Source of the DNA: Spirosoma sp. KCTC 42546
Lineage (GTDB): Bacteria > Bacteroidota > Bacteroidia > Cytophagales > Spirosomataceae
DNA length: 64,000 bases
Reading direction: 5' to 3'
Assembly: GCF_006965485.1 (NCBI RefSeq)
Contig: NZ_CP041360.1
Location: 3,348,001-3,412,000, forward strand
Positions within the stretch are counted from its first letter, which is position 1. Every line of letters starts with the position of its first letter. Below are positions 1 through 8,420 of this stretch, one piece after another. The position numbers were made by a program, and so were the translations under genes. The notes under the pieces were generated by a model. That model had not been told where the DNA came from. It worked only from the letters and a program-made list of their open reading frames with translations, and ran no database searches.

Positions 1-386
1 TCAAAGCCTTCGAAAAGTTTGATTCATTTCAAAATCGTTCTTCTTTCTCTACCTGGCTTTATTCAATTGCCTACAACTATTGCGCTGATCAGCTTCGCCT
101 GGCCAAACGATTACCAACAACCACGTGGCAGCCAGATGACATGGCCCATGACAAGCCTGATTTACCCGAAGCCCAGCTCCATGAAGAAACACTTCAACTG
201 GTTCGGCAGGCGATGGAGACACTTTCTGTTGAGGAACGTGCACTGCTTCGCCTTAAATATGAAGATGGGTTGACCATTGATGAGATTGCTCACTTGTACA
301 TGATTAAACCCAGTGCGGTAAAGATGCGACTTAAGCGAAGTCGCCACAAAATACAGCTTCTATACGCTAAGCACTATATGGTATAA
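1..386 (+). CDS. ECF-type RNA polymerase sigma factor, 3' part
   Basis: The reading frame is open from the left edge (first full codon at base 3), so the gene begins outside the window. The visible part starts with the end of sigma region 2 (FDSFQNRSSFSTWLYSIAYN, then CADQLR), the classic ECF signature for -10 recognition and core binding. After a linker comes region 4 (VEERALLRLKYEDGLTIDEI, then a helix-turn-helix ending KMRLKRSRHKI). It should direct RNA polymerase to an alternative promoter set. An internal ATG at 141 would give only region 4 and is unlikely to be the true start. No anti-sigma gene follows within the next 590 bases. Family assignment is firm; the regulon is unknown. Confidence 0.88.
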   Translation, partial: KAFEKFDSFQNRSSFSTWLYSIAYNYCADQLRLAKRLPTTTWQPDDMAHDKPDLPEAQLHEETLQLVRQAMETLSVEERALLRLKYEDGLTIDEIAHLYMIKPSAVKMRLKRSRHKIQLLYAKHYMV

Positions 387-542
387 GTGATTTTGTTGAT
401 CGTTATCACTGATTATGCCTATTCAAACTTGAATGCTATTTGTATGTATTCATCCTTAGAATAGATGTACTTCTTAAATCAGTTCATATGGAGACCTGGT
501 TAATGGGTCTGAGTTCTAGAGAAATAATATAGATTAGCTATT

Positions 543-576
543 TATTGTACCAAATATGTTACTACTTGGTACAATA
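543..576. repeat. 11-bp perfect inverted repeat
   Basis: TATTGTACCAA (543-553) is mirrored by TTGGTACAATA (566-576) across a 12-nt loop. It lies about 160 bases past the sigma gene and has no T-run directly after it, so it could be an operator or an RNA hairpin. There is no other evidence for a role. Confidence 0.45.
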
Positions 577-640
577 TTTGAATATAACATTTCTGATTGC
601 TTTATATTGGACATATAGGCAGGCTCTGTAAATGCATTGG

Positions 641-674
641 AAAAACGCTGATTCTGATAGGGTCAGCGTTTTTT
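641..674 (+). terminator. Rho-independent terminator
   Basis: AAAAACGCTGA (641-651) pairs with TCAGCGTTTTT (663-673) and the right arm runs into a T6 tract (669-674). It is the first terminator-like structure after the sigma factor gene. Its distance from the stop codon (about 255 bases) leaves open that it ends a small RNA instead. Confidence 0.6.
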
Positions 675-983
675 GTGTGAGAGCCTGTTTGATGTTTGTT
701 TCTTTTCGCTTATTAGAAGCTGTAAATCACCTGAGTTTGCACACTTAACCGATACGAGTGGAGAAAAGTTAGCGGGTATGAGGCAAATAGTTATTGAGGG
801 TTGGGTTTTTGCGTGAGCTCATAGTAGCTTGGTTTGTTAAATCTAGAGCTGGAATTGAATAGGCATCCCGAAATTCCCTTCTAGTAAAAGCGCTGGTTTA
901 TGCTCTGTTAATTAATAATGCAACTATAAATATGCAACATAAAACTATAAAGTTAGTTATATTGCTACCTAACTTACTATACC

Positions 984-2054
984 ATGAGAAAACTACTTAC
1001 TATAAGCCTATTAACCTGTATATCCGGTTGTCAAATTATAGCTGTTAGCGCATCATTTGGTCAATCCATCTACAAAATTAAAGCGAATATTATCGGACTG
1101 GGTAATCGTTCGGTGGTTGTACGCTATACGCGACAAGGCATGTTTATGAATGACACTGTAAAAGCCCATCAGGGGCAATTTATTCATCAAATGCCAGTGA
1201 CAGATGGAAATATTGCTACGCTAGTGCTTAATCCATCTACCCAACTGTCTATTTGGCTCGATGCGCCAATTATCTCAATTTCAGGTGAGTTTGGCCCACA
1301 TACTACCCTTACGTGTACAGGTACACCAGAAAATAATATAATGGAGCTTTACCGTGATAAAGTTGAAAAGCCCTATAAACTTAAAAAGGAGGGGAAATCA
1401 AGTGCCGAAGCTGACCCTATTGTTCTGGAGGAATACCAGGCGACCCGCCAATTTATTAAGCAGCATCCTGCCACCCTAACGGCGGCTTATTTACTCTATT
1501 GGCAAGCTATGTATGACATTACCATTTTTGATCAACTTGATAAATTGTTAGCAAGTTTGAGCCCACCAGTAAGAAGCAGCTATTGGGCGCAAAAAGCCAT
1601 TACTCGACTATATAATGTTCGTCACCGACCTCGTATTGGTAGAAAATTGCCCTTATTTAACTTGCCTGATGCAAAAGGTAAGCTTGTATCTCTAAATTCA
1701 TTTAAGGGTAAATATGTACTACTTGACTTTTGGGGTACCTGGTGTATTCCGTGTATACAGGGAATACCTGAATTAAAAGCAGTACATACAAAATTTGGGG
1801 ACCGTTTAGCTATTGTAAGCATTGCTCTTGAACGGCCAACTGACCGAGCGAAATGGCTAAAGGCCATTGACCGATACGGCATGACCTGGATACAAACAGC
1901 TGAGTTTACGAGTGCTAAAAGTGGAATTAATGAACTATATAATCTTGTTGAGTATCCCACGTTGCTATTAGCTGACCCTAAAGGAATTCTAATAGCCAAA
2001 ATAAAGTATGGGGAACGAATAGAAGATAAAGTTCAGCAGCTACTGGACAACTAA
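984..2054 (+). CDS. TlpA-like thioredoxin-fold protein with N-terminal DUF4369-type region
   Basis: A 356-residue exported protein. The N-terminus is a signal sequence with a lipobox-like ISGC at residues 13-16, so it may be a lipoprotein; SFGQ a little further on is an alternative cleavage site. Residues about 30-130 resemble the DUF4369 domain that precedes thioredoxin domains in Bacteroidota. The C-terminal 150 residues are an AhpC/TSA-TlpA fold with the active site WGTWCIPC. Family members act in the periplasm as thiol-disulfide reductases. The gene stands alone and converges on the next gene. Function as a thiol oxidoreductase is well supported; the substrate is not known. Confidence 0.85.
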   Translation: MRKLLTISLLTCISGCQIIAVSASFGQSIYKIKANIIGLGNRSVVVRYTRQGMFMNDTVKAHQGQFIHQMPVTDGNIATLVLNPSTQLSIWLDAPIISISGEFGPHTTLTCTGTPENNIMELYRDKVEKPYKLKKEGKSSAEADPIVLEEYQATRQFIKQHPATLTAAYLLYWQAMYDITIFDQLDKLLASLSPPVRSSYWAQKAITRLYNVRHRPRIGRKLPLFNLPDAKGKLVSLNSFKGKYVLLDFWGTWCIPCIQGIPELKAVHTKFGDRLAIVSIALERPTDRAKWLKAIDRYGMTWIQTAEFTSAKSGINELYNLVEYPTLLLADPKGILIAKIKYGERIEDKVQQLLDN

Positions 2055-2240
2055 ACGCTCAGTATAGCCCTGAATAAATTGGCAATTCACTACGCTTAGC
2101 TATCCCTAATTTCTGCTTCTGTAAAGCTAGAATCACGAAATTAGTAACCAAATCATTCATGATAAATTGACTAACAGCAGTTGGACTTGGCCTAACAGCA
2201 AGCTACCTATAAATCTAAGTATGAGCTAGTTTATCGAGCT

Positions 2241-2714
2241 CTAAGGAGTTGATGACTGCGGTGTTAGGTAGGAAATACTGGAAAAGCCTATCGTTTTTGA
2301 TAACTTTTTGACCGTTTCGTCGAGGGCTATGAAGCCTGCCTTTTCAATTCCACTACCAGATCCTTTATAGCTCAAAGGCACATTGGTATACTTATAACTC
2401 AGGATCTCAGCATCCCCCTGCCCACTAAAAACAGCAATATTGTCTTTGACCTGAACAATCACTTTGAGCGAGATGGCGTCGGCAGCGTCACTCATCTTTT
2501 TATACTCTGTGATCAAATACCCTTTATTCTTATCAAATTGGTCAATAAAAAAACCTGCCGTTTCAAGTCGAAAGGAAATGATATCCAGCAAAGCTGAATC
2601 AGACAAGGTGGCAGCTACTTCAATCCGATGGGCTCGTTTAGGAATGCTTGCTTTTTGTGAATAGCCCGCACTAGCAAGTGAAAAGAATACCAGGGTATAA
2701 AAGTAGCTTTTCAT
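2241..2714 (-). CDS. Small exported protein of unknown function
   Basis: 157 residues with a clear signal peptide (MKSYFYTLVFFSLASAGYSQ, cleavage after SAGYSQ likely). The mature part is a mixed alpha/beta sequence of about 137 residues without cysteines or catalytic motifs I recognise, ending in a Ser/Thr/Pro tail. It probably lies in the periplasm. A good -7 box precedes it, so it appears to be monocistronic. I cannot name a family. Confidence 0.7.
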   Translation of the reverse strand: MKSYFYTLVFFSLASAGYSQKASIPKRAHRIEVAATLSDSALLDIISFRLETAGFFIDQFDKNKGYLITEYKKMSDAADAISLKVIVQVKDNIAVFSGQGDAEILSYKYTNVPLSYKGSGSGIEKAGFIALDETVKKLSKTIGFSSISYLTPQSSTP

Positions 2715-3049
2715 GAAATAATGAGGTTTCTGGCAAATATAATGCCCAAGCCTATAGCTTTGACCATTCCAGGATGCTGATTATAGAATCAGCAACGCAT
2801 TCCTTTCTCGGTATAGCGGGATTCTGATCAGATTGCATAACTACTTGAAAAGGCTAGCCGTACTAATTAATGTGACTTTTTGTTTTTGTTTAGGAGAGTA
2901 TAGTGGACTAAAAGGTGGTAAATTCAAGATTATATGCCTTTTAGTAAATTTATCATAGGAGATAATGTTAATAGGGTGACAAAAATTCTATGAGAACGTC
3001 TAATATGGTAACATATTAAAACTCCTTTTTACTAAGCCATTTTCGACCC
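2715..3049. other. 335-bp divergent spacer
   Basis: The spacer lies between an exported-protein gene on the minus strand and a 44-codon ORF on the plus strand. Apart from the -7 box at 2734-2741 I see no promoter match, tandem repeat or strong hairpin. Composition is AT-rich. Confidence 0.4.
2734..2741 (-). promoter_or_regulatory. -7 promoter box (TATATTTG) for the 2241-2714 gene
   Basis: On the minus strand the bases read TATATTTG, a full match to the Bacteroidota -7 consensus TAnnTTTG, 19 bases upstream of the ATG. No TTTG stands at the usual -33 distance. The expected leader is about 13-15 nt. Confidence 0.5.
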
Positions 3050-3184
3050 ATGAACAACAGGACTAGACCTACTATTCAGGATGTGATAGACATAGCTAAG
3101 ATGTATGTTGAGCAGGGGATAAGCCGGGAGGAAGCCATTCGCCGGGCTATAGCCGCCAGCACGCCTATTGGCAACGAAAAGTAA
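3050..3184 (+). CDS. Small hypothetical protein, 44 aa
   Basis: ATG at 3050 and TAA at 3182-3184 enclose 44 codons: MNNRTRPTIQDVIDIAKMYV followed by EQGISREEAIRRAIAASTPI and GNEK. The composition is that of a real helical protein (amphipathic, charged, no rare-codon clusters), and the DVIDIAKMYVEQGISREEAI stretch resembles short helix-loop-helix sequences. There is no recognisable domain and no promoter match. Either a genuine small protein or a chance ORF in a large spacer. Confidence 0.45.
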   Translation: MNNRTRPTIQDVIDIAKMYVEQGISREEAIRRAIAASTPIGNEK

Positions 3185-3484
3185 AACCGTGCCATATTGA
3201 TAAAAAGTAACACGTCAGGAACCTGTTGACTTCCGGAAATTCACCGTTTTTGTACACCCATGTAGTTAGACTGAATCGCTCGCCAGACGATATGCTGGTG
3301 AGAAATGTGTACAGCTGTTGAATTTCACTGCCGTGAAAAATCTGAATGTGATGACATTGTCAGCTACGGAAGCAGGCTGATTGATAGTGATAATAATCAT
3401 TCTACAGCCTGACCGTCATTAGATTAGTGGCTCCATTACTGAGGTAGTTTTGATAACTACATTTCGAAGAAAGCCACTAATGCT
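3185..3484. other. 300-bp spacer upstream of the universal stress gene
   Basis: Holds a CAGGCTG/CAGCCTG inverted repeat with an AT-rich loop near 3373-3411, a -7-like box at 3445-3452 and a 10-bp inverted repeat that brackets that box. No ORF is credible. Confidence 0.4.
3423..3481. promoter_or_regulatory. -7 box bracketed by a 10-bp inverted repeat
   Basis: TAGTTTTG at 3445-3452 matches TAnnTTTG. It is flanked by ATTAGTGGCT (3423-3432) and its exact reverse complement AGCCACTAAT (3472-3481), the right arm ending 3 bases before the ATG of the stress gene. The left arm would sit near -35 and the right arm would cover the ribosome entry site of the transcript, so the repeat could be an operator or a leader hairpin. 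Role inferred from position only. Confidence 0.42.
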
Positions 3485-4342
3485 ATGAAAAAACTTGTAT
3501 TTCCAACCGACTTTTCAGAAGCCTCTGTTCTGGCCTTACCAGTAGCTGCACAAATAGCCAGAACACTTAGCCTGGAACTGCATCTGGTGCACGTACTCTC
3601 GCCCCGATTCCAAACTACCAATGCACAATATGGGGCAACGCTAAGCCGCCTTGAACATTCCTTCGATGAACTTCAGTTGCAACCTTATCTAAGCGGGATA
3701 CAGGTGCATGCACATGTTATTACGGGTACCTCGCCCGCCGATTTGCTAAACGATAATCGGTTTGCAAAAGCTGACTTGATAGTGATGTCTTCGCGAGGAG
3801 CTACCGGCTTAAAGGAAACGTTGCTTGGCTCCCATGCTGAACACTTGATACGGTCGGCCAGCATGCCCGTGCTGGTACTGAAAAAAGCACCAGCCTCCGT
3901 TGGCTTTAAAACGGTTGTATTTGCATCTGACTTTACCGATGATTATGGGGATTCAGTTGATTTTCTGCAAACCTTGCTCAGCAAGTTTGACAATGCAGTT
4001 ATCCATCTATTATTTGTAAATACCCTCAGCCGTTTTGAACAGACTTCTGAAGTGAAAGCGCGTATGGACACTTTTGCCAAAGAGCATAAGTTGGATGGAT
4101 GTACGTTTAATCTACAGGATGACTTTGAAATTGAAACAGGTTTGCTCAGTTTCGCCATGGAGAAACAGGCGGATCTTATTGTACTCGGTACGCATGGTCG
4201 GCGTGGGCTTCGTCATCTGTTTTCAGGAAGTATAGCGGAAGATGTAGCAAACCACGCATCTATTCCAGTATTGACGTTACCACTCAAGTCGGACCCTATC
4301 CGGATACGTGTTTTGAGTGGCCCGGCTCCTGGCATGATTTAA
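3485..4342 (+). CDS. Universal stress protein with two tandem UspA domains
   Basis: 285 residues forming two UspA modules (about 1-140 and 145-275). The first begins KKLVFPTDFSEASV; the second begins TVVFASDFTDDY. The second module carries an intact nucleotide-binding motif G-x2-G-x9-G-S in GTHGRRGLRHLFSGS. In the first module the equivalent is SSRGATGLKETLLGS, with Ser in place of the first Gly, so the two halves may differ in ATP binding. Such cytoplasmic proteins respond to starvation or redox stress. The gene is alone and preceded by a promoter box inside an inverted repeat. The assignment is secure. Confidence 0.92.
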   Translation: MKKLVFPTDFSEASVLALPVAAQIARTLSLELHLVHVLSPRFQTTNAQYGATLSRLEHSFDELQLQPYLSGIQVHAHVITGTSPADLLNDNRFAKADLIVMSSRGATGLKETLLGSHAEHLIRSASMPVLVLKKAPASVGFKTVVFASDFTDDYGDSVDFLQTLLSKFDNAVIHLLFVNTLSRFEQTSEVKARMDTFAKEHKLDGCTFNLQDDFEIETGLLSFAMEKQADLIVLGTHGRRGLRHLFSGSIAEDVANHASIPVLTLPLKSDPIRIRVLSGPAPGMI

Positions 4343-4666
4343 ATTCAGTCCCAACAAATTGCCCGCAGTAGTTAAGAACAACGAGCTTTTTGTTGACTAG
4401 TTTGACCAACTGGTCTAACCTCAACGAACGGGTGCTTTATCTTGATTGAATAATGCTGCTAATTTATTGTAAGTTTACAATTTTCATAAGTGTAGTACAA
4501 AATTCACATATTTGAATAACTTGCACCAAAATGGTTAATTAACTAAACGGGTATACCTGCCATTTTTCGTATACGGCCATCAACTGCCTCCTTCTTCTTA
4601 GGTAGCTGGTTTGTGCGAAAAGACATTGGTCATTAACCGACATTGTTTTTTAACGAACTACATGGA
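4343..4666. other. 324-bp spacer before the sigma-like gene
   Basis: Holds a short palindrome (ATTGTAAGTTTACAAT, 4466-4481, 7-bp arms and a 2-nt centre), and two GTATAC palindromes near 4551 and 4570. These could be operator sites for the following sigma/anti-sigma pair. No full TAnnTTTG box and no credible ORF were seen. Confidence 0.4.
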
Positions 4667-5113
4667 ATGGGTGCATTGGAACAATCAGATAGCTCACTGG
4701 CTGCTCAGGAAGTTACTCGTGGTAAAGACTGCCTTTCCTTATATGATCGGTATAGTGCTTTAGCGTATGGAATAATTTTGCAGATTATTCCGGAACCTGA
4801 GTTAGCTCAAACGGTATTAATTGATTTGTTTACATCATCACAGCTAAGGCCTTACGCAGAAGAGGCTCTCCTGGGAAGCCGTGATATTATTCGTTTGGCC
4901 AGAGCAAAAGCACTCGAATCAAGACCTGAAAGGTTAACAAAGTCCCTGGCTATTCAGGACTCTATAACGAACGATAGTTTAGGGAAACTCGTTTTTGATT
5001 TGTCGTTCTATAGAGGATACTCAATCGGGGAAATCGCAACTCAATTGCAGCTCACTCAAACGAATGTATTGACTTTGATTCATGATTATTTTAAGCAGCA
5101 ACGTTCGTCTTAA
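4667..5113 (+). CDS. Degenerate ECF-sigma-like protein
   Basis: 148 residues from ATG 4667; a TTG at 4643 would add eight residues and cannot be excluded. LYDRYSALAYGIILQII matches the start of sigma region 2 in SigK-like Bacteroidota factors, and a C-terminal helix-turn-helix (SFYRGYSIGEIATQLQLTQT) matches region 4.2. The usual TFLKIW and RLFTWLxxIARNxAID segments of regions 2.2-2.4 are missing, replaced by about 40 residues with no such motif. It may therefore be an inactive or specialised sigma paralogue. It is followed after 5 bases by a membrane anti-sigma-like gene, as in canonical SigK-RskA operons. Confidence 0.65.
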   Translation: MGALEQSDSSLAAQEVTRGKDCLSLYDRYSALAYGIILQIIPEPELAQTVLIDLFTSSQLRPYAEEALLGSRDIIRLARAKALESRPERLTKSLAIQDSITNDSLGKLVFDLSFYRGYSIGEIATQLQLTQTNVLTLIHDYFKQQRSS

Positions 5114-5118
5114 CTGAC

Positions 5119-5622
5119 TTGACTTTGAAGAACTATCAATATTTAACAAGCGGTGTTCTGGAGGGGTATCTGTTAGGGTTGGTTACTGGACAGGAAAAGG
5201 AGGAGCTAGAGCGTATACTGGCTACGGATGAAGACGTTTTGTCTCAGTTAAAGGAACTGGAAAGAGAAATGGAAGCCTATTTTTTGCAAAACGCCGTTCC
5301 ACCACCACCAGGTATTCGGGAAAAAATTGAATTGCGTATTAGCGAAATAGAGATCAAAAAATGGGTGGAGCCGGCCTCTACCCATTTTACCCCGCCGACA
5401 TCAGAACCGCGTTCAAATGAACCCCATTACGTACATGTTGACGTTGATAATACACATATCCGTGTTCATAAACACTGGAAAACGGCCTTCATTACCATCT
5501 TTATCCTGTCCAAGCTATTTTTGATACTTGGCCTTTATTTTTATTTCAAATCAACTAGTCTGGAGCAGGAAGTTAACCGACTTAAGATTGAAACCCAACA
5601 AACTGAACAGTTGCGTCGTTGA
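5119..5622 (+). CDS. Truncated RskA-like anti-sigma factor, membrane-anchored
   Basis: 167 residues from TTG 5119; no ATG occurs before residue 51, so a TTG start (5119 or 5125) is most likely. The first 70 residues (YLTSGVLEGYLLGLVTGQEK ... AVPPPPGIREKI) match the cytoplasmic N-terminal region of Bacteroidota RskA-type anti-sigma factors. One membrane segment lies at about residues 117-140 (KTAFITIFILSKLFLILGLY), followed by a short charged tail. The large extracytoplasmic RskA domain of usual family members (about 250 residues or more in total) is absent. It should hold the adjacent sigma-like protein at the membrane. Confidence 0.65.
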   Translation: MTLKNYQYLTSGVLEGYLLGLVTGQEKEELERILATDEDVLSQLKELEREMEAYFLQNAVPPPPGIREKIELRISEIEIKKWVEPASTHFTPPTSEPRSNEPHYVHVDVDNTHIRVHKHWKTAFITIFILSKLFLILGLYFYFKSTSLEQEVNRLKIETQQTEQLRR

Positions 5623-5895
5623 CAAATCCAGGAAATCGTATGTTGTCTAGGAATGAGTTACTATTGGTTTCCAACAGTAGTAGCTGGTGCTAAAAAGGAA
5701 GAAGCCATTGAATGATTGCGCGTTTTTTGAAAAAGTACTAATCTTGGAAATGTACAGACGATATACGGCTCTTACGAACGTTTCTTGATGGTATTTTAAG
5801 GCGGTTATCAGCCAAGTTGCTGTGGATTGTCGAACCCAATTTAGGTTAAGCTTGTATTGAATTTGGGAAAGGTTGGTCGTTTACCAGTCGTAATT

Positions 5896-6225
5896 TCAGT
5901 AGAGTACTACTTGATGATGATTTACAAAATTGGCGTCTTCTATCGTCATTAGCTCAACAATTTCTCGCCAGAACCTGCTGGTAAACCCCTGAATTTGTTG
6001 GGGCGTGTAATCAACCATTTCAAACTCCCTAATCATACTCTCACGCGAGTAAGGATCGACTTGTTTAATAATGAGCGACAGAGCAGTATAAATCTCGTAT
6101 AGTTCGGCATTGCTGAACGGTGTTTCCCACTGTCGGGCCTGTACAGTGGGAAATATAGGCTTTGTGGTAAAACGGGAATTGATGTATTCCTTTAGTAAGT
6201 CTGATGGATTGTGTTGGCAGATCAT
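5896..6225 (-). CDS. Hypothetical protein, 109 aa
   Basis: I chose ATG at 6225; a TTG at 6261 would add the hydrophobic stretch VIGFVIIYIT and turn it into a possible membrane-anchored protein. The sequence is alpha-rich, with SNAELYEIYTALSLIIKQVD and QIQGFTSRFWREIVELMTIE, and contains no catalytic motif that I recognise. It lies downstream of a hairpin that probably ends the preceding gene. Function unknown. Confidence 0.55.
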   Translation of the reverse strand: MICQHNPSDLLKEYINSRFTTKPIFPTVQARQWETPFSNAELYEIYTALSLIIKQVDPYSRESMIREFEMVDYTPQQIQGFTSRFWREIVELMTIEDANFVNHHQVVLY

Positions 6226-6280
6226 AATCGTTATGTAGATAATAACGAAACCAATTACCAAAACCTTGCCAATTTTGAAA

Positions 6281-6310
6281 ACAGCCGCTATCTAAGAAGA
6301 TAACGGCTGT
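6281..6310 (-). terminator. Hairpin terminator of the 6393-6803 gene
   Basis: ACAGCCGCTATCT (6281-6293) pairs with AGATAACGGCTGT (6298-6310) with one mismatch and a 4-nt loop. Read on the minus strand the stem is followed by TTTTCAAAATT, a weak U-tract. Confidence 0.5.
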
Positions 6311-6392
6311 AGAAACCTACCAAAGTATGTACCACATACCATGCGGCTTTACGAGTCGTTTAATCTGTTTGTTTTGCAACTAGAAAGAATAA

Positions 6393-6803
6393 CTAATTCT
6401 TGTTCGTTTTCGTGGAGTGGCCATTGCTCATCTTTCTTTTGCTGCTATTTTGGCTTCGGCTAGCATTGGTTTTTTGTTGGGATGAATTTTGATTAATAGC
6501 CGCTGACTGATTAGCAATTGGACTGCCGCTCTGACCGCTGGCTCCGTCGTTGGTTGCACTACCATTTGTAGAACCGTCGACTGTTGAACTGCTTGTTGAG
6601 GGATTACCTGGCTTACTACGAATAGCCGCACTACTCCCAGTGGTTCCTGAACTATTTTTACCACTGGCACCTGATAAACCATTTTGCGAGGTTGAGGGTA
6701 TTGTGCCATTGCGAATCCCGCTCGTGGAATTAGTTGCCTGGCCTTTGGCGTTAAAGCTAGCTATCGTGAATAACAAGGCTCCTAGTAATAGGCTCTTTTT
6801 CAT
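6393..6803 (-). CDS. Exported low-complexity Ser/Asn/Gly-rich protein
   Basis: 136 residues from ATG 6803; an upstream start at 6836 would put eleven charged residues before the signal peptide and looks wrong. MKKSLLLGALLFTIASFNAK is a signal peptide, cleavage near AKGQA. The remainder is almost entirely Ser, Asn, Gly, Thr, Gln and Ala, ending in a basic SKRKMSNGHSTKTNKN tail. Such sequences are disordered and give no enzymatic hint. Overlapping long ORFs in other frames are by-products of the repetitive codons. Confidence 0.6.
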   Translation of the reverse strand: MKKSLLLGALLFTIASFNAKGQATNSTSGIRNGTIPSTSQNGLSGASGKNSSGTTGSSAAIRSKPGNPSTSSSTVDGSTNGSATNDGASGQSGSPIANQSAAINQNSSQQKTNASRSQNSSKRKMSNGHSTKTNKN

Positions 6804-6989
6804 ATGTCCTGTTGATTTATATTTTCTGTTCATCATATAATGTAGTAAACAACTGTGGCAGAAAAAGAAGGATTAACTGAGCGTACGGTATGGCATTGGT
6901 AGAAGGCTATGCGACACCTCCTGAGTAAGCGTGAAGCCCAGTAGAAAATGAACTAATCGGAAGTTGTTCTTTCTTACAATCGTGATCAC

Positions 6990-7040
6990 ACAACACAAAA
7001 AAAGCCCTTCGGACTTTCCGAAGGGCTTTTTTTGTGTTGT
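6990..7040. terminator. Bidirectional terminator, 24-bp perfect stem
   Basis: The left arm (6990-7013) and right arm (7017-7040) are exact reverse complements around a CTT loop. The core is GCCC TTCGGA / TCCGAAGGGC flanked by A7 and T7 tracts, so U-runs follow the stem on both strands. It closes the left end of the polysaccharide locus. Confidence 0.88.
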
Positions 7041-7045
7041 AGTGC

Positions 7046-8254
7046 CTATAAGTAGTCTACAATTCGTTTTCCAGTGATGCCATTTTGTAATTCCCGGCGT
7101 ATAACCGCCCGTCGACGACGTGGGTGGGTTGATACATACTTTACACGCATTTTAAGGGTAAAACTTACCAGCATGTAAACACCGAACAAGCAACCCAAAA
7201 TCACGATGGACAGCGTATTGGAAATATTACGGTGTAATAACAGGAACGTAATTGTATTGAATAAGGATGCCCCGCAGAGTACAGCGGTTGCGCCTATATG
7301 AGAGAGCCCATTATCCAACAGAATATGGTGCATGTGATTCCTGTCAGCTGAGAAAGGTGACCGACCTGCCAGTATCCTAACCAGAAAAACCCGTAACGTA
7401 TCGAAAATTGGGACGATCAGGATTACGATGGCAATTATGGGGGCATTGAAAAAGGCAGTTGGTTCATAACGATACGAAGCGTTTAGGCTAACGAACCGTA
7501 CCGCAAAGAAAGCCAGCATAAAACCAATAATGAGTGAGCCAGTATTGCCCATGAAAATTTTACTGGTTTTCGAGAAATTAAATCGTAGAAAACCCAGCAG
7601 AGCGCCTGTTAGCGTGAAGGCTAAACAAGCCATTGTAAAATGATTTGTTAATAAAAACCAGCCACCAAATGTACCACTGGCAATGGTTGCAATACCACCC
7701 GCCAACCCATCGATTCCATCAATCAAGTTAATTGCATTTGTAAGCGTGATAAAAATAAAGCACGTCAACAAAATACCAACTACTATATCAATGTGATGAA
7801 ACCCCATAATTCCGTATAAATAATCCACGCGCAAGTCGCCAAAGAGAATCAGGATCATGGCGGCCAGCACTTGAAATAGTAACTTTTTGGCGGGGTCAAT
7901 GCCAACTAAATCGTCTTTGATGCCGATAAAAAACAAAATTGTCATACCAACAATAGACAGATTCGTCCGGTAGATTTCGGTCTGATCAATACTAGGCCAT
8001 AAGAAATAGGCAATCAGGATAGCAGCAAAAATGGCAATGCCACCAAAGGTTGGAGTAGGGGTAGAGTGAGACCGACGTTCGCCGGGCTTCTCCATAAGCG
8101 ATTTTAGCTCGGAAATCTTAATGATAACGGGAATAGCTATCACAGAAACAAAGCAGGCAACCAGAAACGCAAGGATACACTGATAGAGCCCGAGCGTAAA
8201 CAGGTCGTCACTGAATTTATGCTGTAGATAGGCAATAAATAAATCAATATTCAT
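7046..8254 (-). CDS. Undecaprenyl-phosphate glycosyl-1-phosphate transferase, MraY/WecA family
   Basis: 402 residues with about ten membrane helices. Family landmarks are present: RRSHSTPTPTFGGIAIF (cytoplasmic loop), GIKDDLVGIDP (Mg-binding DD), NAINLIDGIDGLAGG (NxxNxxDGxDGLA motif) and SADRNHMHHILLDNGLS (HxHH sugar-phosphate site). It transfers a GlcNAc-1-P-like sugar phosphate to undecaprenyl phosphate at the inner membrane, starting the polysaccharide unit. The PTPTFGG and HMHH motifs favour WecA-like enzymes over true MraY. Last gene of the minus-strand group, ending next to a strong terminator. Confidence 0.9.
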   Translation of the reverse strand: MNIDLFIAYLQHKFSDDLFTLGLYQCILAFLVACFVSVIAIPVIIKISELKSLMEKPGERRSHSTPTPTFGGIAIFAAILIAYFLWPSIDQTEIYRTNLSIVGMTILFFIGIKDDLVGIDPAKKLLFQVLAAMILILFGDLRVDYLYGIMGFHHIDIVVGILLTCFIFITLTNAINLIDGIDGLAGGIATIASGTFGGWFLLTNHFTMACLAFTLTGALLGFLRFNFSKTSKIFMGNTGSLIIGFMLAFFAVRFVSLNASYRYEPTAFFNAPIIAIVILIVPIFDTLRVFLVRILAGRSPFSADRNHMHHILLDNGLSHIGATAVLCGASLFNTITFLLLHRNISNTLSIVILGCLFGVYMLVSFTLKMRVKYVSTHPRRRRAVIRRELQNGITGKRIVDYL

Positions 8255-8420
8255 AAGGCAGGACGTTTAGATATTGTTTCCCTTTCGGGGTTTTCATAAA
8301 CAACTCGTCGAGTAACGCTACCTGGGCCGTAGTGGTCATGAATTTCGGCTAGGAAAGGAGCGTAAAATTTTTGGGTTTAGCTAATCGCTGGGGCAAAATT
8401 TGATTTAACGGTTTGACTTG

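Larger units (their letters stand above)
387..983. other. 597-bp gene-free spacer with several inverted repeats
   Basis: No ORF above about 15 codons has a plausible start here. The spacer holds an 11-bp inverted repeat at 543-576, a terminator-like hairpin at 641-674, and a 7-bp inverted repeat (AAGTTAG at 949-955, CTAACTT at 969-975) ending 8 bases before the ATG of the following thioredoxin gene. No TAnnTTTG box is visible upstream of that ATG. The rest is AT-rich and shows nothing recognisable. Confidence 0.5.

Noticed and set aside
6428-6840. Two other long ORFs overlapping the low-complexity exported-protein gene.
   Set aside because: Both come from the repetitive Ser/Asn/Gly codons read in other frames; only the frame with a signal peptide looks real.
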